Below, one piece after another: positions 1 to 5,345 of a stretch of 8,762 nt of DNA. Numbering within the stretch: position 1 is the stretch's first letter; every line of letters begins with the position of its first letter. Under the pieces are notes generated by a model, which saw only the letters and a list, made by a program, of their open reading frames with translations, was not told the origin of the DNA and made no database searches. A program made the translations under genes and the position numbers. Location: positions 1 to 8,762 of the forward strand of contig CAMDCC010000110.1 of assembly GCA_945889545.1 (NCBI GenBank), given 5' to 3'. This stretch comes from Bifidobacterium breve. Its GTDB lineage: Bacteria > Actinomycetota > Acidimicrobiia > IMCC26256 > PALSA-555.

Positions 1-403
1 GCGGCGGGGGCTGGGGCCGAAGTGGGTTGTGACTCCGGAAGCGGGCGTGGGTTGCGTGGAAGTCGTCGGGATTCCTCCCGATGGCATTCACCGGCCTCCC
101 AGCCCGCCCCAAGGCCCACGCCCGCGACCGGTGTCCTTACTTCTCGCTCGCTCTCTGCCCGCGCTTCTGCGGTTCCTTGCCGCTTTGCGGACACCCCGTT
201 CGCTCGCTGGCGAGCGCCTCCGGCGCCGCACTGCCGGGCCCCCGACCCGAGCGGGACCTTCCGTGGTGGCCGCCCTTCGGCTGGACGTGCTCCGGGCGAC
301 GCACTCCACCGGCGCCTTCTTACGCTCCGGCCCGCCCCGCGCTCAGTCCGCTCGATGACCGCTTCGTTCTTCGCGATCTTCGTCGCGTTCGGTTGATGCC
401 CCG
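1..403. other. Non-coding or undecidable pyrimidine-rich upstream stretch
   Basis: I see no gene here that I can defend. From about 80 to 350 the plus strand is very rich in C and T and poor in A, so all three forward frames and one reverse frame stay open together; their translations are Arg/Pro/Ala/Ser-rich without recognisable motifs. One plus-strand frame is open from position 2 to a TGA at 356-358, and its first 30 or so codons look less biased, so the tail of an upstream gene is possible but unproven. The stretch holds a 7-bp perfect inverted repeat with a 2-nt loop (201-216), and segments resembling, in reverse orientation, the GC-rich spacer between rex and its downstream gene. The right end (404-415) is the probable promoter of the ligase gene. 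Confidence 0.5.
201..216. repeat. Perfect short inverted repeat (hairpin)
   Basis: CGCTCGC, a TG spacer, then GCGAGCG form a perfect 7-bp palindromic arm pair, which folds as 6 bp with a 4-nt loop. No T-run follows on either strand, so it is not a classical intrinsic terminator. It sits inside the pyrimidine-rich stretch and may belong to a small dispersed GC-rich repeat family also seen near 3374-3424. Confidence 0.45.
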
Positions 404-416
404 TACGATCCCGCGA
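404..416 (+). promoter_or_regulatory. Putative -10 box (TACGAT) for a leaderless acyl-CoA ligase transcript
   Basis: TACGAT at 404-409 fits the actinobacterial -10 pattern TANNNT. It lies six bases before the ATG at 416, so transcription would begin at or next to the start codon. There is no purine-rich Shine-Dalgarno sequence ahead of the ATG, which agrees with a leaderless mRNA. No convincing -35 hexamer is visible. This is inferred from pattern and spacing only. Confidence 0.4.
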
Positions 417-1900
417 TGAATCTGGTCGAGGTGGTCCTGGGGTCCGGCGCTCCGGACGCTCCCGCGCTTGTTGGCCCTCGCGGGGTTACCTCGTACTCAG
501 CGCTGAGCGAGATCGTTGAGCGGCTCGCGGGCCAGCTCAGTGCGAAGGGGGTGCAGCCCGGCGACCGGGTTGTGGTGATGAGTGGGAACGACGAGGGGTT
601 TGTCGTTTCTTACTTGGCGGTGTTGCAGGTTGGGGGGATTGCTGTGCCGTTGAATCCTTTGGCGCCAGCGGCTGAGTTGGGGCGGGAGATTGCTGCGATC
701 GAGCCGAAGTTGGCGCTCGCTGCTGGCGACTTGGTGTCGGTGTTGGGTGCGGCAGGTGCGTTGGCAGCGGTGAGTGCGGCGGATGTGGTCGCAGTTGATC
801 TCGATGCGCTCGGCGACGCGCCTGCGCCCGCGCCTACGACAAGTGTGGATCGGGCGGATGACGACGTCGCTGTGTTGCTCTTCACGTCGGGTACCGCGGG
901 TCCGCCGAAGGCGGCGATCCTCACGCACGGCAATCTCGCCGCGAACATTCGCCAGGTGCTCGAACACCCGGGGCTTCGGCTCGACGCGTCCGACATCGCG
1001 CTTGGCGTACTTCCGTTCTTCCATGTGTTCGGGCTCAACGTGGTTCTTGGTGTGACCCTGGCCGCGGGCGGGTCGGTGGCGCTTGTCGAGCACTTCGAGC
1101 CCGCAGCCACCGCGCGCGTCATCTCCGAGCAGAAGGTCACGGTGGTCGCTGGCGTCCCCACCATGTTCACGGCGTGGATCGACGCCGAGGTCCCAGCCGA
1201 CACCTTTTCGAGCGTGCGGCTCGCCGTTTCTGGTGCCGCCGAGCTCCCAGCGCAGACGGCTGTCGGCTTTCGTGAGCGCTTCGGCGTCGAGCTCCACCAG
1301 GGCTACGGGCTCACCGAGGCCGCGCCCATCGTGACCTCGACCGCCTTGATGACGGTATCGCCGCCGCCGGGTTCGATTGGTCCGCCCGTGCCCGGAGTCG
1401 AGGTTCGGCTCGTCGATGCCGATGGCACTGATGTGCTGGCCGGCGATCCCGGCGAGCTGTGGGTCCGGGGTCCGAACGTGTTCCCCGGCTACTGGCACGA
1501 CACCGAAGCCACCGAGCGGGCGCTCACCCCCGACGGGTGGCTCCGCACCGGCGATGTCGCCGTGGTCGACGACAACGGCGGCCTGCGGCTGGTCGACCGG
1601 GCCAAGGACCTGATCATCGTGTCGGGATTCAACGTGTATCCCGTCGAGGTTGAGGACGTGTTGCGGGAGCATCCCGACGTCGTCGACGCGGCCGTCGTAG
1701 GTGAACCGAGTCCGCGTACCGGCGAAGCCGTCGCCGCGTACGTGCAAGCGACGCCGGGTCACCAGATCGACACCGATGCGCTCAACGTGCACTGCGCGCG
1801 TGCGCTGGCTCGGTACAAGTGCCCGTCGCGCTACGAGGTGGTCACCGACCTCCCGCGTGCGCTCTCGGGCAAGCTCTTACGCCGTGAGCTCCGCACCTGA
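416..1900 (+). CDS. Acyl-CoA synthetase / AMP-forming fatty-acid or aryl-CoA ligase
   Basis: This 494-residue member of the ANL superfamily should activate a carboxylic acid with ATP to an acyl-adenylate and pass it to CoA in the cytoplasm. Visible motifs, in order: the P-loop TSGTAGPPKAA at 158-167; PFFHVFGLN at 200-208; the GYGLTEAAP adenylate motif at 296-304; GWLRTGDVA at 374-382; the KDLIIVSGFNVYPVEVEDVL hinge region at 398-416; and LSGKLLRREL at 483-492, whose K486 is the expected C-terminal catalytic lysine. Length is normal for compact ligases of this family. The ATG follows a TACGAT box by six bases and has no Shine-Dalgarno, so the mRNA may be leaderless. The 3' end overlaps the convergent membrane-protein gene by 24 bp. 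Leucine codon use changes sharply within the gene. The substrate cannot be told from sequence: fatty acid, 4-coumarate-like or other. Its link to the haem operon is unclear. Confidence 0.94.
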   Translation: MNLVEVVLGSGAPDAPALVGPRGVTSYSALSEIVERLAGQLSAKGVQPGDRVVVMSGNDEGFVVSYLAVLQVGGIAVPLNPLAPAAELGREIAAIEPKLALAAGDLVSVLGAAGALAAVSAADVVAVDLDALGDAPAPAPTTSVDRADDDVAVLLFTSGTAGPPKAAILTHGNLAANIRQVLEHPGLRLDASDIALGVLPFFHVFGLNVVLGVTLAAGGSVALVEHFEPAATARVISEQKVTVVAGVPTMFTAWIDAEVPADTFSSVRLAVSGAAELPAQTAVGFRERFGVELHQGYGLTEAAPIVTSTALMTVSPPPGSIGPPVPGVEVRLVDADGTDVLAGDPGELWVRGPNVFPGYWHDTEATERALTPDGWLRTGDVAVVDDNGGLRLVDRAKDLIIVSGFNVYPVEVEDVLREHPDVVDAAVVGEPSPRTGEAVAAYVQATPGHQIDTDALNVHCARALARYKCPSRYEVVTDLPRALSGKLLRRELRT

Positions 1901-2581
1901 CGGCTGACGCGTCCGGCGTCCTTCGGCTACGAGAAAGCCTGCGTAGATCACGCCGATGCCGATCGCGAGGGTGAGCGTGAAGGCTTCGTCATGACCGACG
2001 ATCCCCTGTACCAACCCGCCGCCTGAGAGCACGAGCGTGCCGAGGGCGACGAGTGCGTTCGCGGCGGCGAGTCGGGCGCCGTCGGTGCTCCGCCGATCCC
2101 GCGCGAAGCGCACCGCCGAGAGCACCACGCCCGCGATGATCACGACCGCGCCGACGCCGCTGCCAATGGCCGCTAGTGCTCGCGGTCCGGCGTTGAACAC
2201 GTCCTTGCCTACGGGGATCGCCGTGCCGCGCACGGCATCCATCGGTGCACTCAGGAGCACCCCAGCAGCAAGGCCGGAGAAGAACACGAGGAACCATCGG
2301 GCGCGCCGAGCGACGTCGGGTCCGAGCAGCAGCGCCACGCTGCCGAGCGCGAGCCACGGCACCGTGAGCACGGCACCGAACAGGTAGAAGACCCGGAACG
2401 TCCCGGGGCCCCAGCCGTTCGAGGTTCCGAGGGCGAGCAACGCCGATGCCAGCGCGAACAGCGCGAGGGCGACGGCCCAGGCCGAGAGGTGCGGGCTGCG
2501 GCGTTGCGTCCACCGCACGAGCGCCGACTCCGCGAACAGCGATGCCACCGCGGTGGCAAGGAATGCCAGGCCCGTCACCAT
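1877..2581 (-). CDS. Seven-helix integral membrane protein, function unknown
   Basis: I do not recognise the family. The 234-residue product is strongly hydrophobic, with about seven predicted membrane segments near residues 3-22, 33-53, 62-86, 95-113, 134-157, 171-195 and 199-219. The best-looking conserved stretch is the third helix and its approach, from WGPG (57-60) through FRVFYLFG (62-69) and VPWLALG (74-80). Loops carry RRSP (27-30) and DRRST (162-166), and the C-terminus is short and basic. No enzyme motif, metal-binding cluster or signal cleavage site is evident. The ATG at 2581 is the natural start; only a weak GAG precedes it. Its 3' end overlaps the ligase gene tail to tail by 24 bp. 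Its 5' end faces rex across a short spacer with a candidate Rex operator, so it may share redox control; that is inference. Confidence 0.82.
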   Translation of the reverse strand: MVTGLAFLATAVASLFAESALVRWTQRRSPHLSAWAVALALFALASALLALGTSNGWGPGTFRVFYLFGAVLTVPWLALGSVALLLGPDVARRARWFLVFFSGLAAGVLLSAPMDAVRGTAIPVGKDVFNAGPRALAAIGSGVGAVVIIAGVVLSAVRFARDRRSTDGARLAAANALVALGTLVLSGGGLVQGIVGHDEAFTLTLAIGIGVIYAGFLVAEGRRTRQPSGAELTA

Positions 2582-2591
2582 CTCGAGGGCG

Positions 2592-2618
2592 AGCGTAGGG
2601 GGCGCGAGACTTTGTGAA
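2592..2618 (-). promoter_or_regulatory. Putative promoter of the membrane-protein gene
   Basis: Read on the minus strand, TTCACA (2618-2613) matches the -35 consensus TTGACA at five of six positions. TACGCT (2597-2592) fits the TANNNT -10 pattern. The spacer is 15 nt, a little short, which lowers confidence. The -35 hexamer is itself one half-site of the candidate Rex operator, so Rex binding would be expected to block this promoter. Confidence 0.35.
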
Positions 2619-2629
2619 GAAAAGCACGA
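2612..2629. promoter_or_regulatory. Candidate Rex operator (ROP) in the rex / membrane-protein divergent spacer
   Basis: The 18-mer TTGTGAAGAAAAGCACGA matches the Rex consensus TTGTGAA-N4-TTCACAA at 11 of the 14 defined positions. The left half-site is perfect, and the right half keeps the CAC core and the final A. It is the only AT-rich patch in this spacer, lies directly upstream of rex, and overlaps the likely -35 regions of both divergent promoters. In Streptomyces coelicolor Rex is known to repress its own rex-hem operon through such a site. Autoregulation here follows by analogy. Confidence 0.6.
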
Positions 2630-2637
2630 GCGGCGGT

Positions 2638-2651
2638 TAGCCTGGTTTTGG
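2638..2651 (+). promoter_or_regulatory. Putative -10 box (TAGCCT) for the rex-hem operon
   Basis: TAGCCT at 2638-2643 fits TANNNT and lies just downstream of the candidate Rex operator. The TTGTGA at 2612-2617 could serve as -35, but its spacer would be 20 nt. Seven bases after the box, a GTG at 2651 sits where the transcript would begin, which would suit a leaderless start if the reading frame from that GTG joined rex. As written, that GTG is in a different frame. Confidence 0.35.
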
Positions 2652-2693
2652 TGCTCGGGTCGGCCCGGGCACGAGGGAGCGAGGAGCGCCGCT

Positions 2694-3341
2694 ATCCCCG
2701 AGGCTCGCCGGATTCCCGATGCGACCGTGGCCCGTCTGCCCCTCTACTACCGGGCGCTCCTCGAGATCGCCGACCAGGACGTCTCCACCGTGTCCTCGGA
2801 GCAGCTCGCCGAGCTCGCGGGAGTCAACGCGGCCAAGGTGCGCAAGGACCTCTCCTATCTCGGCACCTACGGCACGCGGGGCGTGGGGTACGTCGTCGGG
2901 GAGCTGGTCGACGAGATCGCCGCGGAGCTCGGCCTCACCCACGATTGGCCGGTTGCGATTGTCGGCCTCGGCAACCTCGGGCATGCGCTCGCCAACTACC
3001 GGGGTTTCGGCGCCCGCGGGTTTCGAGTCGTCGCCCTCATCGACACCGATCCCGCGAAGGTGGGGAGCCAGGTGGGTGAACTGGCGATCGAGTCGCTCGA
3101 CACGCTCGATGTCATCGTTGCGGAACGAGGCGTCGCGATCGGCGTCATCGCCGTGCCGGCAATCGCGGCGCAAGAGGTGGCCGATCGGCTAGTCGCCGCG
3201 GGTGTCGGCTCGATCCTGAACTTCGCGCCGGCAGTGGTGGCCGTGCCGGAGTCGGTGTCGGTGCGCAAGGTCGACCTCGCCACCGAGCTCCAGATCCTCT
3301 CCTTCTACCAACAGCACCGCGCGCAACCTTCACGCGTATGA
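2694..3341 (+). CDS. rex: Redox-sensing transcriptional repressor Rex
   Basis: Rex is a dimeric repressor that binds DNA when NADH is low and releases it when NADH rises, controlling respiratory and, in actinobacteria, haem genes. Counting from 2694, the winged helix spans about residues 7-80: IPDATVARLPLYYRAL opens it, and GVNAAKVRKDLSYLGTYGTR at 43-62 carries the recognition helix. The Rossmann nucleotide fold follows, with VGLGNLG at 90-96 and an acidic DTD at 117-119. VDLATELQILSFYQQ forms the domain-swapped C-terminal helix. The start is a problem: between a GTG at 2553 and another at 2727 this frame has no ATG, GTG or TTG. The 2553 start would extend the protein through the operator and into the divergent gene; the 2727 start would remove conserved residues. 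I mark an AUC at 2694, seven bases after GAGGAG (2681-2686), but a frameshift is equally possible. The stop overlaps a mini-ORF as ATGA. Confidence 0.93.
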   Translation: MPEARRIPDATVARLPLYYRALLEIADQDVSTVSSEQLAELAGVNAAKVRKDLSYLGTYGTRGVGYVVGELVDEIAAELGLTHDWPVAIVGLGNLGHALANYRGFGARGFRVVALIDTDPAKVGSQVGELAIESLDTLDVIVAERGVAIGVIAVPAIAAQEVADRLVAAGVGSILNFAPAVVAVPESVSVRKVDLATELQILSFYQQHRAQPSRV

Positions 3342-3434
3342 GCGAGCGACCGCGAGCCGGGTTTCCCGGGGAGCAGCGAGCGGGGCCCGAGCGGCCCGGC
3401 CCGCAGGGCCGAGAGCGGGAAGTATGAGCGAGCG
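3336..3434. repeat. GC-rich hairpin element bounded by a 13-bp direct repeat
   Basis: The 13-mer GTATGAGCGAGCG occurs at 3336-3348, across the rex stop, and again at 3422-3434, across the start of the next gene, with an 86-bp period. Between the copies lie a CCGGG-TTT-CCCGG hairpin (3357-3369) and a perfect 6-bp CGGCCC-GCA-GGGCCG hairpin (3397-3411). Deleting one period would fuse the rex stop and the next gene's ATG into a clean ATGA overlap, like the other junctions of this operon. That suggests insertion or duplication of a small palindromic element. No T-tract follows either hairpin, so a strong terminator is unlikely. Confidence 0.55.
3338..3427 (+). CDS. Possible 29-codon coupled mini-ORF between rex and the precorrin-2 dehydrogenase gene
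   Basis: An ATG at 3338 overlaps the rex stop (ATGA). The frame ends in a TGA at 3425-3427 that overlaps the next ATG at 3424 (again ATGA). The 29-residue product is highly charged, rich in Arg, Glu, Pro and Gly, and begins MSERPRAG; the downstream protein begins MSERAG because of the 13-bp direct repeat. It has no recognisable domain and its composition simply mirrors the GC-rich element, so it may not encode a functional peptide. Its plausible role is to carry ribosomes across the inserted spacer so that translation of the downstream gene stays coupled to rex. This is inference. Confidence 0.25.
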   Translation: MSERPRAGFPGEQRAGPERPGPQGREREV

Positions 3435-4074
3435 CGCCGGATTGGGCGGCTACCCCGTGAATCTGCTCGTGGCGGGGAAGCGCTGCGTGGTTGTGGGCGG
3501 CGGGCGTATCGCGGCGCGCAAGATCGAGGCGCTGCTCGATGCCGGTGCCAACGTGCACGTGGTCTCCTTGGAGCTCGTACCCGAGCTCCAAGAGTGGCGC
3601 GACGCCGGTCGCATCACGGTCGACGAGCGCGCCTTCGAGCCCGGCGACCTCGACGGTGCGTGGCTCGCCACCACGGCCACGAGCACTCCCGCGGTCAACC
3701 GTGCCGTGTTCGAGGCCGGCGAGGCACGCCACCTCTGGGTGAACGCGGCCGACGATCCCGACCGCTGCTCGTTCACCCTCATGTCGGTGGTCCGCCAGGG
3801 CGACCTCGTGGTCACCATCGGCACCGGTGGGCGCAGCCCCGCCCTGGCCGCCTGGCTCAAGGACCGCCTGACCTCCGAGCTCGGGCCGGAATATGCCATG
3901 GCCTGCGACCTCCTTTCGGAGGCCCGAGAGGCGGTGCGGGCCACCGGCCAATCCAGCGAAGACCTGGATTGGCGACGGGCGCTCGATTCCGGCATGGTGG
4001 AATTGATCCGCAACGGCCGGACGGCCGAAGCGAAGGAGCTTCTCGAGCAGTGTCTCTCGTCGTCGTCGGACTGA
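3424..4074 (+). CDS. Precorrin-2 dehydrogenase / sirohydrochlorin ferrochelatase (Met8p/CysG N-terminal type)
   Basis: The 216-residue protein matches the N-terminal module of CysG and stand-alone Met8p/SirC enzymes, which oxidise precorrin-2 to sirohydrochlorin with NAD+ and, in some members, insert Fe2+ to give sirohaem. YPVNLLVAGKRCVVVGGG opens the Rossmann fold, with the GGGRIAARK signature at 25-33. VNAADDP at 106-112 holds the conserved Asp (D110) implicated in catalysis and chelation. GTGGRSPALAAWL at 133-145 matches the GG-S-PxLA motif, with S138 at the position of the CysG phosphoserine. The C-terminal helical dimerisation part follows. Its missing partner, the methyltransferase half of CysG, is found fused to HemD two genes downstream. 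The ATG follows GGGAAG closely and overlaps the mini-ORF stop. The 3' end overlaps hemA by 25 bp. Whether it also chelates iron cannot be decided from sequence. Confidence 0.92.
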   Translation: MSERAGLGGYPVNLLVAGKRCVVVGGGRIAARKIEALLDAGANVHVVSLELVPELQEWRDAGRITVDERAFEPGDLDGAWLATTATSTPAVNRAVFEAGEARHLWVNAADDPDRCSFTLMSVVRQGDLVVTIGTGGRSPALAAWLKDRLTSELGPEYAMACDLLSEAREAVRATGQSSEDLDWRRALDSGMVELIRNGRTAEAKELLEQCLSSSSD

Positions 4075-5345
4075 ACCACCGCACTGCGGCCGTCGATCTG
4101 CTCGAGCGGATGACGGTGCCGCCGGCGGGTCTGCCCAAGGCCCTCCAGTCGCTCGCGGTGCGGGAACACCTCGCAGAGGTCGTGGTGCTGTCCACGTGCA
4201 ACCGCAGCGAGGTCTACGTGCGCACGACGCGCTTCCATGACGGGATCGACGACGTGCGCCACTTCCTCGCCGAGTGCTCAGGCGTCAACACCGACGACCT
4301 CGCCGAGCAGGTGTACACGTTCCACGACGACGCCGCGGTGGCGCATCTCTTCGGCGTTGCCGCCGGCCTCGATTCCATGATCATCGGCGAGGGCGAGATC
4401 CTTGGGCAGGTGCGCGAAGCCTGGCAGGTGGCCGAAAGCGAAGGGACGGCTGGCCAGCTCTTGTCGCGCACGTTCCGACACGCCCTCGAGGTGGGCAAGC
4501 GGGCGCGCACCGAGACTGCGATCAGCCGACATTCAGTGTCGATCGCGTCGGCCGCCGTCACCCTGGCCGGTGAGCGTCTGGGATCGCTGGAGGGCCGTCG
4601 CGTCATCCTGCTCGGCGCCGGCGACGTCAGTGAAGGAATGGCAATCGCGTTGTCGGGCGCGGGCGTCGGCGAGATCATCGTGGCCAACCGCAGCGCGGCG
4701 CGCGGCCGCGACCTGGCTCGCCGCTTCTCCGGGCGCTCGATCGCGATCGATGAGGTGGTCGACACCCTCGTCACCTCCGACGTATTGCTCTCCTCCACCG
4801 GGGCTCCGGGCACGCTCATCGAGCGCAGCGACATGGAAGAGGTCATGCGCCGGCGCGATGGGCGGGCACTGCTCGTGGTCGACGTGGCCGTCCCGCGCGA
4901 CGTCGACCCCGGTGTTGGCCAGGTGTTCGGGGTCACCCTGCTGGATATCGACGACCTCAAGGCACTTGGCGAGGCGAGCCTCCAAGCGCGCCGGGCCGAG
5001 GTCGGCAAGGTGCGCGTGATCATCAATGATGAGCTCGACCGTTACCGGCTCGACCGCTCGGCGCGCGAGCTCTCACCGCTCGTCGAGCAGTTCCGGGCCA
5101 AGGCCGAGACGCTGCGTCGCGCTGAGCTCGACCGGTTGGGTGCCAAGTTCAAGGATCTGTCGAAGGAAGAGCGGGCCGCGGTCGAGCAAGTGACCAGCGG
5201 CATCGTGAACAAGCTGCTGCACGAGCCGACCGTCCGGCTCAAGGACGCCGCCGGCACCGCCCGCGGCGAGCTCTACGCCGACGCGCTCGCCGAGCTGTTC
5301 GCGCTCGACGAGCTCGAGGCGGACGAGCCAACTCCAGACGCTTGA
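4050..5345 (+). CDS. hemA: Glutamyl-tRNA reductase
   Basis: HemA reduces glutamyl-tRNA(Glu) with NADPH to glutamate-1-semialdehyde, the first committed step of the C5 route to haem. The 431-residue product begins with VVVGLNHRTA. The catalytic cysteine is C50 in LSTCNRSE (47-54), and H99 in AVAHLFGVAAGLDSMIIGEGE matches the family's active-site histidine. Both carry the same numbers as in E. coli, which supports this start. The NADPH domain shows VILLGAGDVSEG at 185-196, and a charged helical dimerisation domain runs from about 315 to the end. The GTG at 4050 lies inside the end of the preceding gene (25-bp overlap), with AAGGAG at 4033-4038 as a somewhat distant ribosome site. The open frame extends far upstream, but that part only shadows the previous gene. 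The stop overlaps the hemC start as TTGA. Haem-dependent control of HemA is known elsewhere but not visible here. Confidence 0.98.
   Translation: MSLVVVGLNHRTAAVDLLERMTVPPAGLPKALQSLAVREHLAEVVVLSTCNRSEVYVRTTRFHDGIDDVRHFLAECSGVNTDDLAEQVYTFHDDAAVAHLFGVAAGLDSMIIGEGEILGQVREAWQVAESEGTAGQLLSRTFRHALEVGKRARTETAISRHSVSIASAAVTLAGERLGSLEGRRVILLGAGDVSEGMAIALSGAGVGEIIVANRSAARGRDLARRFSGRSIAIDEVVDTLVTSDVLLSSTGAPGTLIERSDMEEVMRRRDGRALLVVDVAVPRDVDPGVGQVFGVTLLDIDDLKALGEASLQARRAEVGKVRVIINDELDRYRLDRSARELSPLVEQFRAKAETLRRAELDRLGAKFKDLSKEERAAVEQVTSGIVNKLLHEPTVRLKDAAGTARGELYADALAELFALDELEADEPTPDA

Noticed and set aside
1..403. Structured RNA, tRNA or riboswitch upstream of the ligase gene
   Set aside because: I could not find a tRNA T-loop motif, a cloverleaf or any riboswitch core. 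The only clear structure is one short hairpin.
22..419. Three overlapping plus-strand open frames and one minus-strand frame of 70-125 codons
   Set aside because: They coexist because the region is nearly stop-free from composition. None has a motif, a clear ribosome site or a natural composition, so no choice is justified.
497..1792. 431-codon open frame on the minus strand opposite the ligase gene
   Set aside because: It is the antisense shadow of a high-GC gene with strong ligase motifs on the plus strand. Its translation is Arg/His-rich with no domain.
1906..1920. GACGC-GTCCG-GCGTC hairpin just after the ligase stop as a terminator
   Set aside because: The stem is only 5 bp with no following T-run, and it lies inside the coding sequence of the convergent gene.
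3357..3411. Spacer hairpins as an intrinsic terminator or attenuator after rex
   Set aside because: There is no U-tract, and the downstream genes form one tightly coupled operon with rex. A mild pausing effect cannot be excluded.
3594..4049. Upstream in-frame extension of hemA
   Set aside because: This part is Arg/Gly/Pro-rich and lies wholly inside the precorrin-2 dehydrogenase gene. Starting at GTG 4050 puts the catalytic Cys and His at positions 50 and 99, as in known HemA.
4214..5026. 270-codon minus-strand frame opposite hemA
   Set aside because: Ser/Arg/Thr-rich antisense shadow. hemA on the plus strand carries all expected motifs.
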